NCBI GenBank assembly: GCA_030141605.1
Contig: JAQGDQ010000300.1
Span: 78,501 to 142,500, forward strand
Source: Tubiluchus corallicola
Lineage: Eukaryota > Priapulida > Priapulimorpha > Priapulimorphida > Tubiluchidae
DNA length: 64,000 bases
Direction: 5' to 3'
Each line of letters starts with the position of its first letter. Within the stretch, counting starts at the first letter, position 1. The position numbers were made by a program, and so were the translations under genes. This document shows, piece by piece, positions 34,561 through 47,200 of this stretch. Below the pieces are notes generated by a model. It made no database searches. It saw nothing but the letters and a program-made list of their open reading frames with translations, and had not been told where the DNA came from.

Positions 34561-35912
34561 GAGCACATTAAGTTACCCTAAAGTTCCAAATACAAAGAAC
34601 TCAAAACTGCTGCTAAATTATACTTTTTTTAGGTTTACTAGAAACTATATATATTTGTAATATTCTAAACTACACAACAAGTAACAGTCCACTAGTAAGT
34701 CCAATATATTTAACACTGTACATGGTGCTTAAATGCAGTATATGTTCAACTTATTCAATCAAATTAGGCAAAACACTGAAATCAAAGTGCCTGAAACTTT
34801 TTTGAAGTAGAACCGGTTCTTTTAGGAATAAATAAATATATCCAAAATTAAAGGCAGCCATGACTAGACCTACTTCTACATATTGAACTCTGTAGCAAAT
34901 CGAAGCTTAGGTGACAATCCTTCGAATCTATAAAGTTTTTTGGGGGTTGGTACGAAAATTTTGCAAATAAATAACTTTATAGTCCTCTTGGGATTATGAA
35001 ACCAAAAATGTATTTTCTTCGTGTGGTTAATAATCTCATTAAAACAGTTATACACAGTGATTTCTGCAGTAATGTATGCATTAATTGCAACACGACGTTT
35101 GAACATACAACTCACGTTTGAATGGTAATTGTAAAATAAGAATTCAATTGAAAACACTGCCACTAACCTGAAAATGAATTGCAGGTAATTCAATACCAAT
35201 ACCAGCAAGCGTACACTGCAACGCATTGCACAAATTATTTGCATGATGTTTACTCATTTGACCTGCTAACAAGCCCGACCGAATCAGAATTTTCGCTTTT
35301 ATACCAAAAACCACTAAATGTGTCTTGCAACTTGGGGTAATAATTTCACTTTTAAACTGCTACTCTAAAACTAAAATGTAGGTTACAGCAATTTCTTTAA
35401 TTAAATTAATTGATAACAATGACTGCTGTAAACTATGAACTACTGTACATAACACCAGAACTTTGATGCAGAAGTGCTGAAATAGAGGTTTCTGACTAGG
35501 TAAAAAACTTTTAGTTATTTTCCTTATTCTGATGTACCAAACGCAAAAGGTGCCAGTAAAGAAAAGAGCTTTATTTATATCACTTCACGTTCAAGTGCTT
35601 TCACCCATTTTCTTTGCATAATTTTCATGGCAATGCTCATAGTTATATTAGATATTTTATCTCTCTTTTGAAAGTTTGGACTACCAACAGACAGACGATT
35701 TTTTGCAGCTCACATAACCAAATGTGACACTTCAATTTGTCTTTGTTACATAACAAAACAACGTTGCATAAATAATTGCTAATAACCATGCTAACATGAC
35801 TACAAAAACCTATGCGCTCTAGTCAAAAAACATCAAAAATATATCACATATGTTAGACTCATTCTAACAGCCAGCTTTTCAAATTGCAAATAATAATAAC
35901 AAGTGAATATTA

Positions 35913-36235
35913 AGGGTGAGCAATGACTTCAATCCGAACAAGTTTTTTGTAGTTCAATTCCATTCGAACCTAAAATTATAGAGTCGAATAATTCACCACT
36001 TCAACTACATACATTCTTTATCATTAAAACGTTTGAAACATCATGCAATCAACACAATTAAGATGCGATTTCTCGCAAAATTTTTAAGCAAATTATTAGC
36101 ATCTTTACTGCAGAACAAAATCAAGTAGTATGTATGATCATTGTGAGACATTTATTTATTTGTGATTCGAAAATTATTTCAAAAATTTTTACAACTGAAT
36201 TCGAATTTGATTTGGATTCGAAAATGCTAAAATTC
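35913..36235 (+). mobile_element. hAT-like MITE truncated at the duplication junction
   Basis: It starts AGGGTGAGCA and is rich in TTCGAA-type motifs. It shares its body with 39996-40384 and, more distantly, with 58417-58802. It stops abruptly where unit 2 begins. Confidence 0.7.
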
Positions 36236-36613
36236 AGTATCAATAACAACCGTCATTAGCCAAACAGACGGACTACATATATAGACAATGAATGATTACT
36301 ATATTACTGAAATATCTTGTCTATGTACCAGCATTTTAAAAACGTTACAAACCGTTCAAACCCAACTTGCCAGACTAAAAAGTTTAGATATGTATAGGTT
36401 TTTCATTTAACAATAACACGTATCAGTACTTTGCATCGGTATTTAACTCACAATCTTATCTGTAGAGTCTCAATTTTTGTGTAATTTTTAAGTATGTATT
36501 TGTTATTACGATGATATTAAGTGACGTAACAAATGAATTAAATAAAATCATGTGATATGTATGTAATGACACAAACATCATTTCCAAAATAACATCCATT
36601 CCTGCATTTTCAG

Positions 36614-36738
36614 ATTTTGTAAAGGGCATCCAATTGGTGCAACCCTACCAGTACAACTTGTGTCAAGAGACAATTTTGTCTTAGTGAAAGTTAAAATTGA
36701 TTCTGGAAAAGGGGCAAAATTCAGTTTGTCTTATCAAG
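36614..36738 (+). pseudogene. Duplicate of the last astacin-2 CUB exon (exon 12B)
   Basis: It is identical in coding sequence to 32546-32670 and keeps its acceptor, but its donor changed from gtgcgt to gtgcat. The exon enters in phase 2 and leaves in phase 1, so splicing 12A to 12B shifts the frame and meets a TAG 24 codons into 12B. It can only be a mutually exclusive alternative or unused. The candidate terminal exon is also repeated at 37422-37435. Confidence 0.7.
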
Positions 36739-37238
36739 GTGCATATACTATAATATGCTTTGATGTGTCCCTTCAAATACATACGCTGTACGCTGTGGCC
36801 CGTGTGTAGGTTGCCTACAAAACTTACAGCCAGGGATGTATTTACCAGTAGGGCTACGTACAAGAAGGCTGTAGCCTAGGGCGACAAATTTCAAGGGGCG
36901 CCAGGTTTTAGGAACTCAGTGTTAAAAATTCTCCTTGAAAAATATTCTCCTTTTCACATTCATATAAAGCGGGTCTTGTTTAACACGCCACAAGCAGTTA
37001 CTGGGTCCAATTTTATGTAAGCAACGTAACATAACAAACGAGTATAATAATTATGTAAAGGGTACTAAATCACAAGCAATTACGCAGCTTGTTTCAATAT
37101 AAATGCCATACAAATCTCCGTATCACAGCTTCATATGTAATACTATTGTTTAAACTGTGCCCGTATTTAACAGTAATCACGTAGGTAACACTGATACTAA
37201 TACACCACAACTAATTGCGCGCAGCGTTTCCATAATAG

Positions 37239-37368
37239 ACCAGTCTTCAGTCTAGTGGTAACGCGTCCGCATTCCGCCTGGGAGGTCGTGTCTTATCAAA
37301 GATTTTAAAAATGGTACCTGCTGTTGCCCTGCCTGGCGCGTGGTATTTACGGTAAAAAGTGCTTAGAG
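37239..37368 (+). mobile_element. tRNA-derived SINE, copy 3 (in duplicated unit)
   Basis: This is the copy of the SINE at 33171-33300 carried by the tandem duplication; it differs at very few bases. Confidence 0.65.
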
Positions 37369-39995
37369 CTAGCTAATGATACGTCTTTGTTGCAAGTTAG
37401 TAATTTATTATATTTTTCCAGTGGATGCTTGCTGATAGTGAGCCGCCGTGGGACAGGAGACACGAAAGCAACGCCGTAAAGGAAAAATTAAATCGGCAAC
37501 TCCAATTATTGACACCACAAGTTGTAGCACGTTAATCCCTATAGTAACATGTTGCATAAAATAGTGAAAACCTTTCAATGAAAAAAACGTTTTGCAAAAG
37601 TTGTACACTTTTAGCAACTTACTATTACGAGTCCTAAATCAAGTTCTGCAATTTAAAAGTCAGTATGTTGTGATAATATTTTTTCCCTGTAAAAACAGCT
37701 AAAATTTAAAACTAAGCTTTATAGATAACAGTTACAACAACTCTTTTGTCAAAGAGGCTTGACAAGATTATTTACTATGCATTTAGAGACGTTGTGAAAT
37801 TGTTACATAAGATATTATATATAATATGATATGATTAGTTATAAAATAAATCTTTGTTATTACAACCCAAGTAATGTGGTAATGTTAGTAAAGCTTTAGA
37901 ACAGCCAAACGTGTGATATAATGTTCAGTGTTCACTCTTTCAGGATTTACAAAAAATTTATGTGATTTTTCGTGTATCTCAGAAAAGCTTTAACTTTGTA
38001 TTTTACTTTTTAGGACTTTCTATACTTTTTTATATTTTTTAAATATACGATGTAGTTAGGCAGTTACACCAGACGCTTTATCGCTTTAGTGGCGCAAAGC
38101 AGAGCAGTACTCGTGTTGCTATGGTACATAGTTAGTGAACGTATCTAATAGTTGCTCTTGTTATGTGTGAATACAAAATGGCTGAACTAATGAATAAATA
38201 AGTGTTATATATAACAGAGCGCAGTTTATTCAAGCACCGTTAATGTGACGGCATCAGCTTCTAAAACATTTCAAAAAATACAACTTCACTATAAAATCTA
38301 TTATGATGATGATTCTTTTTTTTGCCACAACAAATTATGGAGAAGTATCCAAGACTGTGGGAGAAGAAGCCAATTTCAATCAAGCGGACACATTACTACT
38401 GCAAATACAATTCTACCTGCTTATGCCAATTGAAAAAAACAAAACTGCTCAGCAGCCAAAACGATCTGGATCTGTACAATCTACACAAGTGTTCAACCTA
38501 TACACAATTAATATACCTAAATGTAAAGGCCTTGCAGTCAAGAGATTACAAAAATCTTCTGATAAAGTCACTCAATTTACAAAGATTTCAGCTTTATAAA
38601 AGCCGTTCAGCAGCAAATAAATACAAACATAGATAATTATATCATTTGAGCACATTAAGTTACCCTAAAGTTCCAAATACAAAGAACTCAAAACTGCTGC
38701 TAAATTATACTTTTTTTAGGTTTACTAGAAACTATATATATTTGTAATATTCTAAACTACACAACAAGTAACAGTCCACTAGTAAGTCCAATATATTTAA
38801 CACTGTACATGGTGCTTAAATGCAGTATATGTTCAACTTATTCAATCAAATTAGGCAAAACACTGAAATCAAAGTGCCTGAAACTTTTTTGAAGTAGAAC
38901 CGGTTCTTTTAGGAATAAATAAATATATCCAAAATTAAAGGCAGCCATGACTAGACCTACTTCTACATATTGAACTCTGTAGCAAATCGAAGCTTAGGTG
39001 ACAATCCTTCGAATCTATAAAGTTTTTTGGGGGTTGGTACGAAAATTTTGCAAATAAATAACTTTATAGTCCTCTTGGGATTATGAAACCAAAAATGTAT
39101 TTTCTTCGTGTGGTTATCTCATTAAAACAGTTATACACAGTGATTTCTGCAGTAATGTATGCATTAATTGCAACACGACGTTTGAACATACAACTCACGT
39201 TTGAATGGTAATTGTAAAATAAGAATTCAATTGAAAACACTGCCACTAACCTGAAAATGAATTGCAGGTAATTCAATACCAATACCAGCAAGCGTACACT
39301 GCAACGCATTGCACAAATTATTTGCATGATGTTTACTCATTTGACCTGCTAACAAGCCCGACCGAATCAGAATTTTCGCTTTTATACCAAAAACCACTAA
39401 ATGTGTCTTGCAACTTGGGGTAATAATTTCACTTTTAAACTGCTACTCCAAAACTAAAATGTAGGTTACAGCAATTTCTTTAATTAAATTAATTGATAAC
39501 AATGACTGCTGTAAACTATGAACTACTGTACATAACACAAGAACTTTGATGCAGAAGTGCTGAAATAGAGGTTTCTGACTAGGTAAAAAACTTTTAGTTA
39601 TTTTCCTTATTCTGATGTACCAAACGCAAAAGGTGCCAGTAAAGAAAAGAGCTTTATTTATATCACTTCACGTTCAAGTGCTTTCACCCATTTTCTTTGC
39701 ATAATTTTCATGGCAATGCTCATAGTTATATTAGATATTTTATCTCTCTTTTGAAAGTTTGGACTACCAACAGACAGACGATTTTTTGCAGCTCACATAA
39801 CCAAATGTGACACTTCAATTTGTCTTTGTTACATAACAAAACAACGTTGCATAAATAATTGCTAATAACCATGCTAACATGACTACAAAAACCTATGCGC
39901 TCTAGTTAAAAAACATCAAAAATATATCACATATGTTAGACTCATTCTAACAGCCAGCTTTTCAAATTGCAAATAATAATAACAAGTGAATATTA

Positions 39996-40384
39996 AGGGT
40001 GAGCAATGACTTCAATCCGAACAAGTTTTTTGTAGTTCAATTCCATTCGAACCTAAAATTATAGAGTCGAATAATTCACCACTTCAACTACATACATTCT
40101 TTATCATTAAAACGTTTGAAACATCATGCAATCAACACAATTAAGATGCGATTTCTCGCAAAATTTTTAAGCAAATTATTAGCATCTTTACTGCAGAACA
40201 AAATCAAGTAGTATGTATGATCATTGTGAGACATTTATTTATTTGTGATTCGAAAATTATTTCAAAAATTTTTACAACTGAATTCGAATTTGATTTGGAT
40301 TCGAAAATGCTAAAATTCGGTTTACTTTGAGTTCGAAAGTCACTAATTCGAATTCGTTTTCTGGTTGAGAATGCTCACCCCTAG
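39996..40384 (+). mobile_element. hAT-like MITE, complete copy
   Basis: Left end AGGGTGAGCA and right end TGCTCACCCCT are near-perfect inverted ends, with many TTCGAA/TTCGAAT motifs inside. A clear 8-bp target duplication was not resolved here. The intact right end continues past the duplication boundary. Confidence 0.7.
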
Positions 40385-41290
40385 TGACTAATATTAATAA
40401 TTGTCTAAGTAATGCTCAGCCAGCAAGCACTATGCAAAGCAACCTAAGCAAATTTCTCCACAGGCAAGTAACACCACATTAGTCAAATTAAAACTAACAA
40501 AATATAACATAGTAACTGAATACTTGTGAAAATGTTTCATCAACCAACATCACCATCTACTTGATAAAAAAATCCAAAACTTGAAAAAAACAAGAAGAAA
40601 CTTTCATTTTTTCAAAAAGATAAAGTCGGTGAATTAAAGGAAAGCAAAGGTTTCTGGGCAACGGTAACAATCTTAAGGCATGTTTGCAACCAAATAGCAT
40701 GAAACTTTTTCTGTAATTACAGCCTGTTAAGCTAATCATGGCTGTTGCATAACCACACATTTACAGCCATAAATTCATCTATTTTCAACTGCAAATTCTG
40801 TGCCACAAAAACTAAAATAATTATGTGAAGTTAACATTTAATATTAATAACAAATTCACGATTTAAAGAATTTTCTACTAAATATGGGTGACTGAAAAAG
40901 GTCTCTAGACATGCTGGTGATACTTTATTAAGCACCGAATCATTTGGCAATGCAAGCATTTGACTAGAACAGAAGCAAAGCACAACACATTTACTATTCC
41001 TTGCACAATACACAAGCCAATAGATTATTCGCTATCCAGGAAAAGAAGCAGTTTATTTAAACACAATGAACTTGCCATTGGGCAAATATAATGACATTTT
41101 TGCGATAAAATATGACGTACAATTCTTTGCAAGTAAGATTCCATGTAAAACTGGAAAAAAGTGACTGAAAATTAACAGCACCAGTTCTGAAAAATGTACA
41201 AGAGAAGACTAATTGATTTTTATTTTAGCTATAATGATTATGCGACTACACAATTGCCTAAATGCAAAGCCAACTGCACTAAGGAAGAAA
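40385..41290 (-). promoter_or_regulatory. 3' flank of the kinase gene with candidate poly(A) signal
   Basis: No gene is seen. On the minus strand an AATAAA (plus-strand TTTATT at 41052-41057) lies about 235 bases after the kinase stop codon and could end that transcript. Confidence 0.4.
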
Positions 41291-44200
41291 CTATCGTATG
41301 TTGGAACCAAAATGTGTCGTCCATTCTGGCGATGGTATACCAGTTTTGTAATGTCTACTGGATGTTTTGTTGAAGACAGGTAAAGTTTCACTTGCGTTCG
41401 CCGATAACGCCTGCAATAACCCAAGAGATAAACCTTTATAACTGCTTAATATCAATTAACAATGGCAATAGGTCAGTTCAGCAGCTTAGAACTGATTAAA
41501 TTTGTTGAAATCTCAAACAATATATCTAATTACATGGTCTTTTTTCATAAGCTTTTCACTTAAATAATAAAAAAGTTTTTAAAACTACTTTTTGTTTTTA
41601 ACTGGTTATTGGGTAACTATTATAGTGATAAGCTTTAAAGGAAGACAGGATGATTTTTCATATATTACCCCATTTTTAAGTCTGATAAAAATATACATTT
41701 TAACACAATTAATACTGCAAAAGCATTTCTGACCATTAAATAATAAGTTAAAAACTTAATTAATGACGGACGAGCCCAACTATTAATAACATCACAGACT
41801 AACATAATTTTCAACATCAAAAATATTCCATGAGCTTGTTGCACATGTTTGCGAAATCGAAAATTGAAGTACAGTGCTACTGTAAGATACTCAATGTGAT
41901 GTAATAAAACTCGGTAAGTTTTTAGATAAAAATTCAAATTTCAAATTTACAGCTGTGTTCACGCATGAGCTGTCGAACATGTGTAGTTCGTCACAAACTA
42001 ACACATCTGAACTGGGGTACAGAAACTGGTTTTTGTGCAACACTTTCCGAAATGCAGGCGCTAATGCCCATCTCACTAGCGAATGGCAAAATGCAGGTAA
42101 CAGCGAAGAATTAGTGGCGCGAATGCAAAATTGTGTTTGTCTGATAATAATTGTTTTACGTATGTCATTCTATAAAAAATAGTACGTTTCCTTTCAATGT
42201 TTTAAAGAATAGGTTGTTTTGACCTACAGTTTAAGGTTGGGTCCGGTTTTGCTTTAATATACAATTTTACCATCTCGCAAATTGGCGCTAAGGTCTTCCA
42301 CAATTGAACACTGTGATTTGATAGATTTGTTGTCTGTGATTCTTTATCATGAATAGAAAAGTTCATGAAACAAGATGAACATACCTTCACAAGCTTGAAA
42401 TAATAATTTGAGATTGATGTGCCAACATTTAACTTCACGTGCTGCCATTAAAATGCGCATGTTATCATTAGCTGAAGTGTTTTAAAAATGGTGATGTGTA
42501 TGTAGAAGTCTCGCAGTGAAGTAATTCTTTTCAGATTTTCGTCTAATTCGACTAAAAGAATTTCCAACTTTTTCAATTCATCTGTGCCAATTTTCAAACA
42601 TTTTGCTTTGTTATGTTAAAAAAATAAAAATTGTAAAGTGTCTAGCGACACTGAAACACCTGAGATATAACATCAACCAAGTCTCAACAGTTAAAATTTA
42701 CCTTCAAATAAATAACGGCATCAGTTGAGTAACCTTCTAATGAGTAAAGTTGTAAGTCTCCCTGAAAATATCTTGCATACAAGCGAGAGAGTGGAAGTCC
42801 GTATCCGTAGCCAGCAAGGGGTGCCGAAGTAGAGTCATCCCGTGATGGCTGCGGTGCAGTAGAATACATGTAATTGAAAAGTACATCGGCATTACTCCGT
42901 GGAATACCTCCACCCTTGTCAGACATCTAAAACATACAAATTAAAAATAAACTTCAACAAAGCAAACTGAGAAACAACAGAAAATGTACCAAATCATAGA
43001 AACAATCTTTTCCCTCTTCAAGTGACGTAATATTACTCTTCTTGACAACAACAAAAAACCCCGAAAACTTCTTTGAAGTACAATTCACAATCCTTCAGTT
43101 GCTCAGTACTCAAACTGCAATTTACATTTTCAGAATTATTAATTAATTAGCACACATATTCACACACTTTTATGGTATGTGAAGTATAAGAGCTTAAAAA
43201 AACATTGGTGGAATAACAATTTAAACAAATTTTTTCTACTTAATGACAAAAATTAACACTCAATAGTTGACGAAACTCAATTAAACCTATTCGAATATGA
43301 ATTTGTAGAGACTACACTATCAAGCTTATTTAGCTATAAACTTGAAGAAAAGACTAATACAATGTCTGGAAAATTCGAAATTAATGTTTTTTGGCTGTGC
43401 TGCCATCTAGTGCAAATATTGGTATTATTCAAACAACAACAACACAAAACACAACAAAAATATGCACAAAAGCTCAAATACTTGAAAATAAACGAGGTGT
43501 AAAAGGTACTGCTATTTATGCTTTTAACATCTTAATACAGCATAACTTAGCCAATTTTAATAATCTAGCCATATAATCAAAACCAGTGGCAGCTCGTAAC
43601 TAAAATTAGTGGGGGGTGCTGCTTCAAGTTTTTAACCATTATTTTAATACTGTTTAAAACGAAATAAACATACGTAATTTTAATGTCGTAATTTGTAATT
43701 GTAATTTTAAACAAATAAACATACGAAAGTTTATAAATAAACTTGATAAAATCCTAAACAAAAAATATTTTTTGCTTACTAATAACCTAAACTGTCATAG
43801 TTCAAGCTTGATCCATTCATGGTAAACACACGACAACTGACAACAACCTGTGTAAGCGACTCTACCTGAGCTCAGACATGTGCACATGGCCGCATGCGCC
43901 CAGCAGCCAAACACCGCATTGCTGGAGCGCACTATGCTGGGCTGTGAAGCAAACAGTACTACCCTCACATGCTCTGGTTCTGTACGAGTATAGAGAAAGA
44001 ACTAAAGAAAAAATACTTATATTGAATATTATCGATAATATTGAGTGAAAATAGGGGGTGCTATAGTTCCACAGTACCTATACCCGAGCTGCCGCTGATC
44101 AGAACTAAAACAGCAGCATATTTAGGCAGTACCACACGAGTTTCTGACTGATGAATATACCTTGATTGATAAGTCCTCTTCACCAAGCACAACAGTTACA

Positions 44201-47200
44201 TGAATAGGAGGATAGGTTTCTGTTGCTGTTCCGTGAAACTCTACTACAGCTCGCATCGAATTCTACAAAAACATCATGTCTTAGTTTAAGACAAAAATAA
44301 AATGCAAAACATCAACACAGTAACAATTATTCATGCACATACCGAATAACCATGATGCAGATTATCTATACTCTTTCAGTATCTAAATTAGCTCCATCTT
44401 TATTTCATAAATAAACACACAATTGAGACGTCAATGATAAAAAGCACAAGAAAACCCTCCATTTACATAAAGCTTAAAAAATTCATCTTGAAATTTTATA
44501 CTGCTTACATATTGCCTTTTTGCATGCAGGGCTTGCGTCGGCAGTAAAGCTGTATAGAACTTGTAAATTTAAACTCCTGTGATATACGTTAGGCATAGCC
44601 ATTTGGCATGGAAAGTTTCTTCGGACAATTTAACATTGCCTTTTCTTTCCCTAATTTATGTTTACGTAGGTGACATCATGTAATGGAGACTTTGGAACAT
44701 TATTGTGGGACATTTATAATGAGAACAAACAAAAAATCATTTTAACGTGAGTACAATATATGCGAAAAATGCTGTAAAATAATATAATTCTTAAGGCGAT
44801 TTTTCTGAAACCTACTTCAAGTACCCCCTTTTCTTGTCCTTTAATATTTCAACTTTTAATCATGTAGCTCTAAGAACCTTAAACAGCTTTTAAGGAACAC
44901 ATACATAATAATGTTAAAAATAAGTATTACTCAGTATTATTATGCTCCATAGTCTACATTGGTCTCCAAAACATACATCTTAAAGAAGTCTAGCTCAGAA
45001 AATAAAAAAAACAGATAGATAGACTAAGGGCACACTATTCTAAAACTATTTGTTGGGGTGAGAGAACAGCTGAGAGGTGGCAGTTTCATCTGCTTTACCG
45101 CCCCCATATTTCCTCTTACTGAAGGAGAAGATACTCAAAGTCGAATTTAGATAAGGCCGGCCACAAAAAAAGTCTTACCTCATGAGTTCAAAGGACATCA
45201 GTAGGGAGGAACTTTTTTTTTAAAAAAGTTTTTAAAGCTTTGTGAATGTTTAAAGCTGAATAGTACAATACTCAAAATCAGTTGAAATCAACGCTTGTTT
45301 ATTTCCCACTGGTTAGCAGTACTGTTTTAAATTTTTCGATGCACAGTTTTTCACGCTTTGTTTTTTTAGTTTTGCATTACTAAATTATTGTATAATTATC
45401 GATTATTGTATAGTCTCTTTTTTGTATCATGAACATGTATGTTCTGATAATTATGGTATAAGCGGCAACACTACTCGGCCGTTAATACAACGACTTAGTG
45501 GAAAATTCGATACTTTTAGCCTCAAATACAATGAGCATCATACAAAACAGCAACCCTGGCCGATAGTTAGCCATGGAAAAACATGGCTGCGTTCTGCCTT
45601 CCCCGAAAAAACGATGTTATAATAATTAATGCGTTTTACGTTTTAAATTTAAAAAATACGCTTTTATTGCTGCATCAAGTAAGTACATGAAAACATACAA
45701 AAAAATTATAAAATTCTCAGCTGGGTGCGTGATAAAAAAATTACCCGGGCAATTAGACGGAAACAGAAGTATTTTTATTGTCGGCCTAAGATACCTCCAG
45801 CTAGTGTAGCATCTGTTCAAAGAGGAATGCCGAGGAAAAGGATTTTAAAGCATCTCCCAAAGAACTTTTCATACATAATTAAATTTAACATTTTTTTATT
45901 TATTTAATCGAAAAGCAAAATTCCCAGTGTGCACCACTGATTCATCAAAAACAATTTACTGACCTTATTGATAATACTAACTAATTTGTACTTTTGCATG
46001 GCTAGCGAAATGTAATTACGAATGTTATCTAAACTTGTTTTCAAATGACTTACAGTTAAAATGGCTGCGCCTAACGGTCATCACAGGAGTTTAAATTTAC
46101 AATTTTATAAAGCGTTACTGCTAACACAAGCCCTTTATGGAACAAGACAGTATGTAAGTGGCACAAAATTTCACGACAAATTTTTAAGCTTTATTTATGA
46201 ACAATGTTTTCTTGTGCTTTAAGTTTGAAAAAACTGAACTGTATATAAGAACACTATTAATAGAAATTAATAGCAAATAGAATGCAAAATGTACAGGTGA
46301 TAAATGTTCAACAAGCAGTGATATAAACATGTTTCGGCTATCTGTGCAAACTCAGGTAAAACTAGAGTGGATCGAACTTTCAAAAAGCAATTCTTTTAGT
46401 CAGTAGCAAAAGTGTTCTAGCTGTTATAATGCAACTCAATTAAGGTCAGGAAATGAAAGTGATGCTACCTTGAACAACTCGAACAGCATGTGATACAAAT
46501 GAGATGGCATGTAACAACATTCAATCTTCTTTCCGTAAGCTTTAGCTGCAAAAAAAATCAACAATAATTTTATGGAAGACACGAGGAACGGCACTTATAT
46601 TTAACTCTTTCAGGACATAAGCATTTGCTGCATTTTGCAGGGGTTCGTGAAAAACTGCTCTCACTAAGCAGTGATTACATTATATTTAATCATTTTTGTA
46701 GGTTTATATTCCTCATACAATGGATTTTCATGCAAAATTATATATGAAATACATTTGTTTACCTTTGGCGAATTCAAAATCGATTTTTAACAAATAAATT
46801 GAAAAAAAGCCTTCATTAACTGCAGTGTTTTCACTGTAACAATGTACAGAATCACTTGTGTGAAAACGGCTAATTCAAAAATTTCAACTATCCAGACACA
46901 ACCCTGATACACTTTCGTCTCAAGAGTACTCTATTTTAAGGAGAAATTCCTGTTAAAAGATGAAACGACCTTAATTTGTCATTGGCTGATTGGTTGGTTT
47001 TTCCTAGAATAGCAGGAGAACACTGCACAGCTTGAGCTATAGCAAGTAGGTGAACAACAAATTAGTGTGCATGATCATGCGAGTGTACGCCAGACTAAAC
47101 TACGCAATAGGCTAAGTTGGAGTGCCTGAAAAGGGTGTGTTTTTCTTAATTTTATCCAATTAAATCATTTATAAATATCTAAACAAATACCATGATTGGA

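Larger units (their letters stand above)
36233..40318 (+). repeat. 4.08-kb tandem duplication, unit 2
   Basis: It matches unit 1 at an offset of 4068 bases, rising to 4087 after a net 19-base insertion near 37875 and settling at 4083 after a 4-base deletion near 39117. Only a small number of substitutions were noticed by eye (for example 36427, 36742, 36771 and 37367-37374). Its right boundary lies inside a MITE that continues intact past 40318, so the unit-2 edge is the ancestral one. Confidence 0.95.

Noticed and set aside
42684-42701. C-terminal residues VNFNC after the kinase exon
   Set aside because: They come from reading through the donor AAG|gtaaat; the true continuation is the exon at 41291-41410 beginning ALSANAS.
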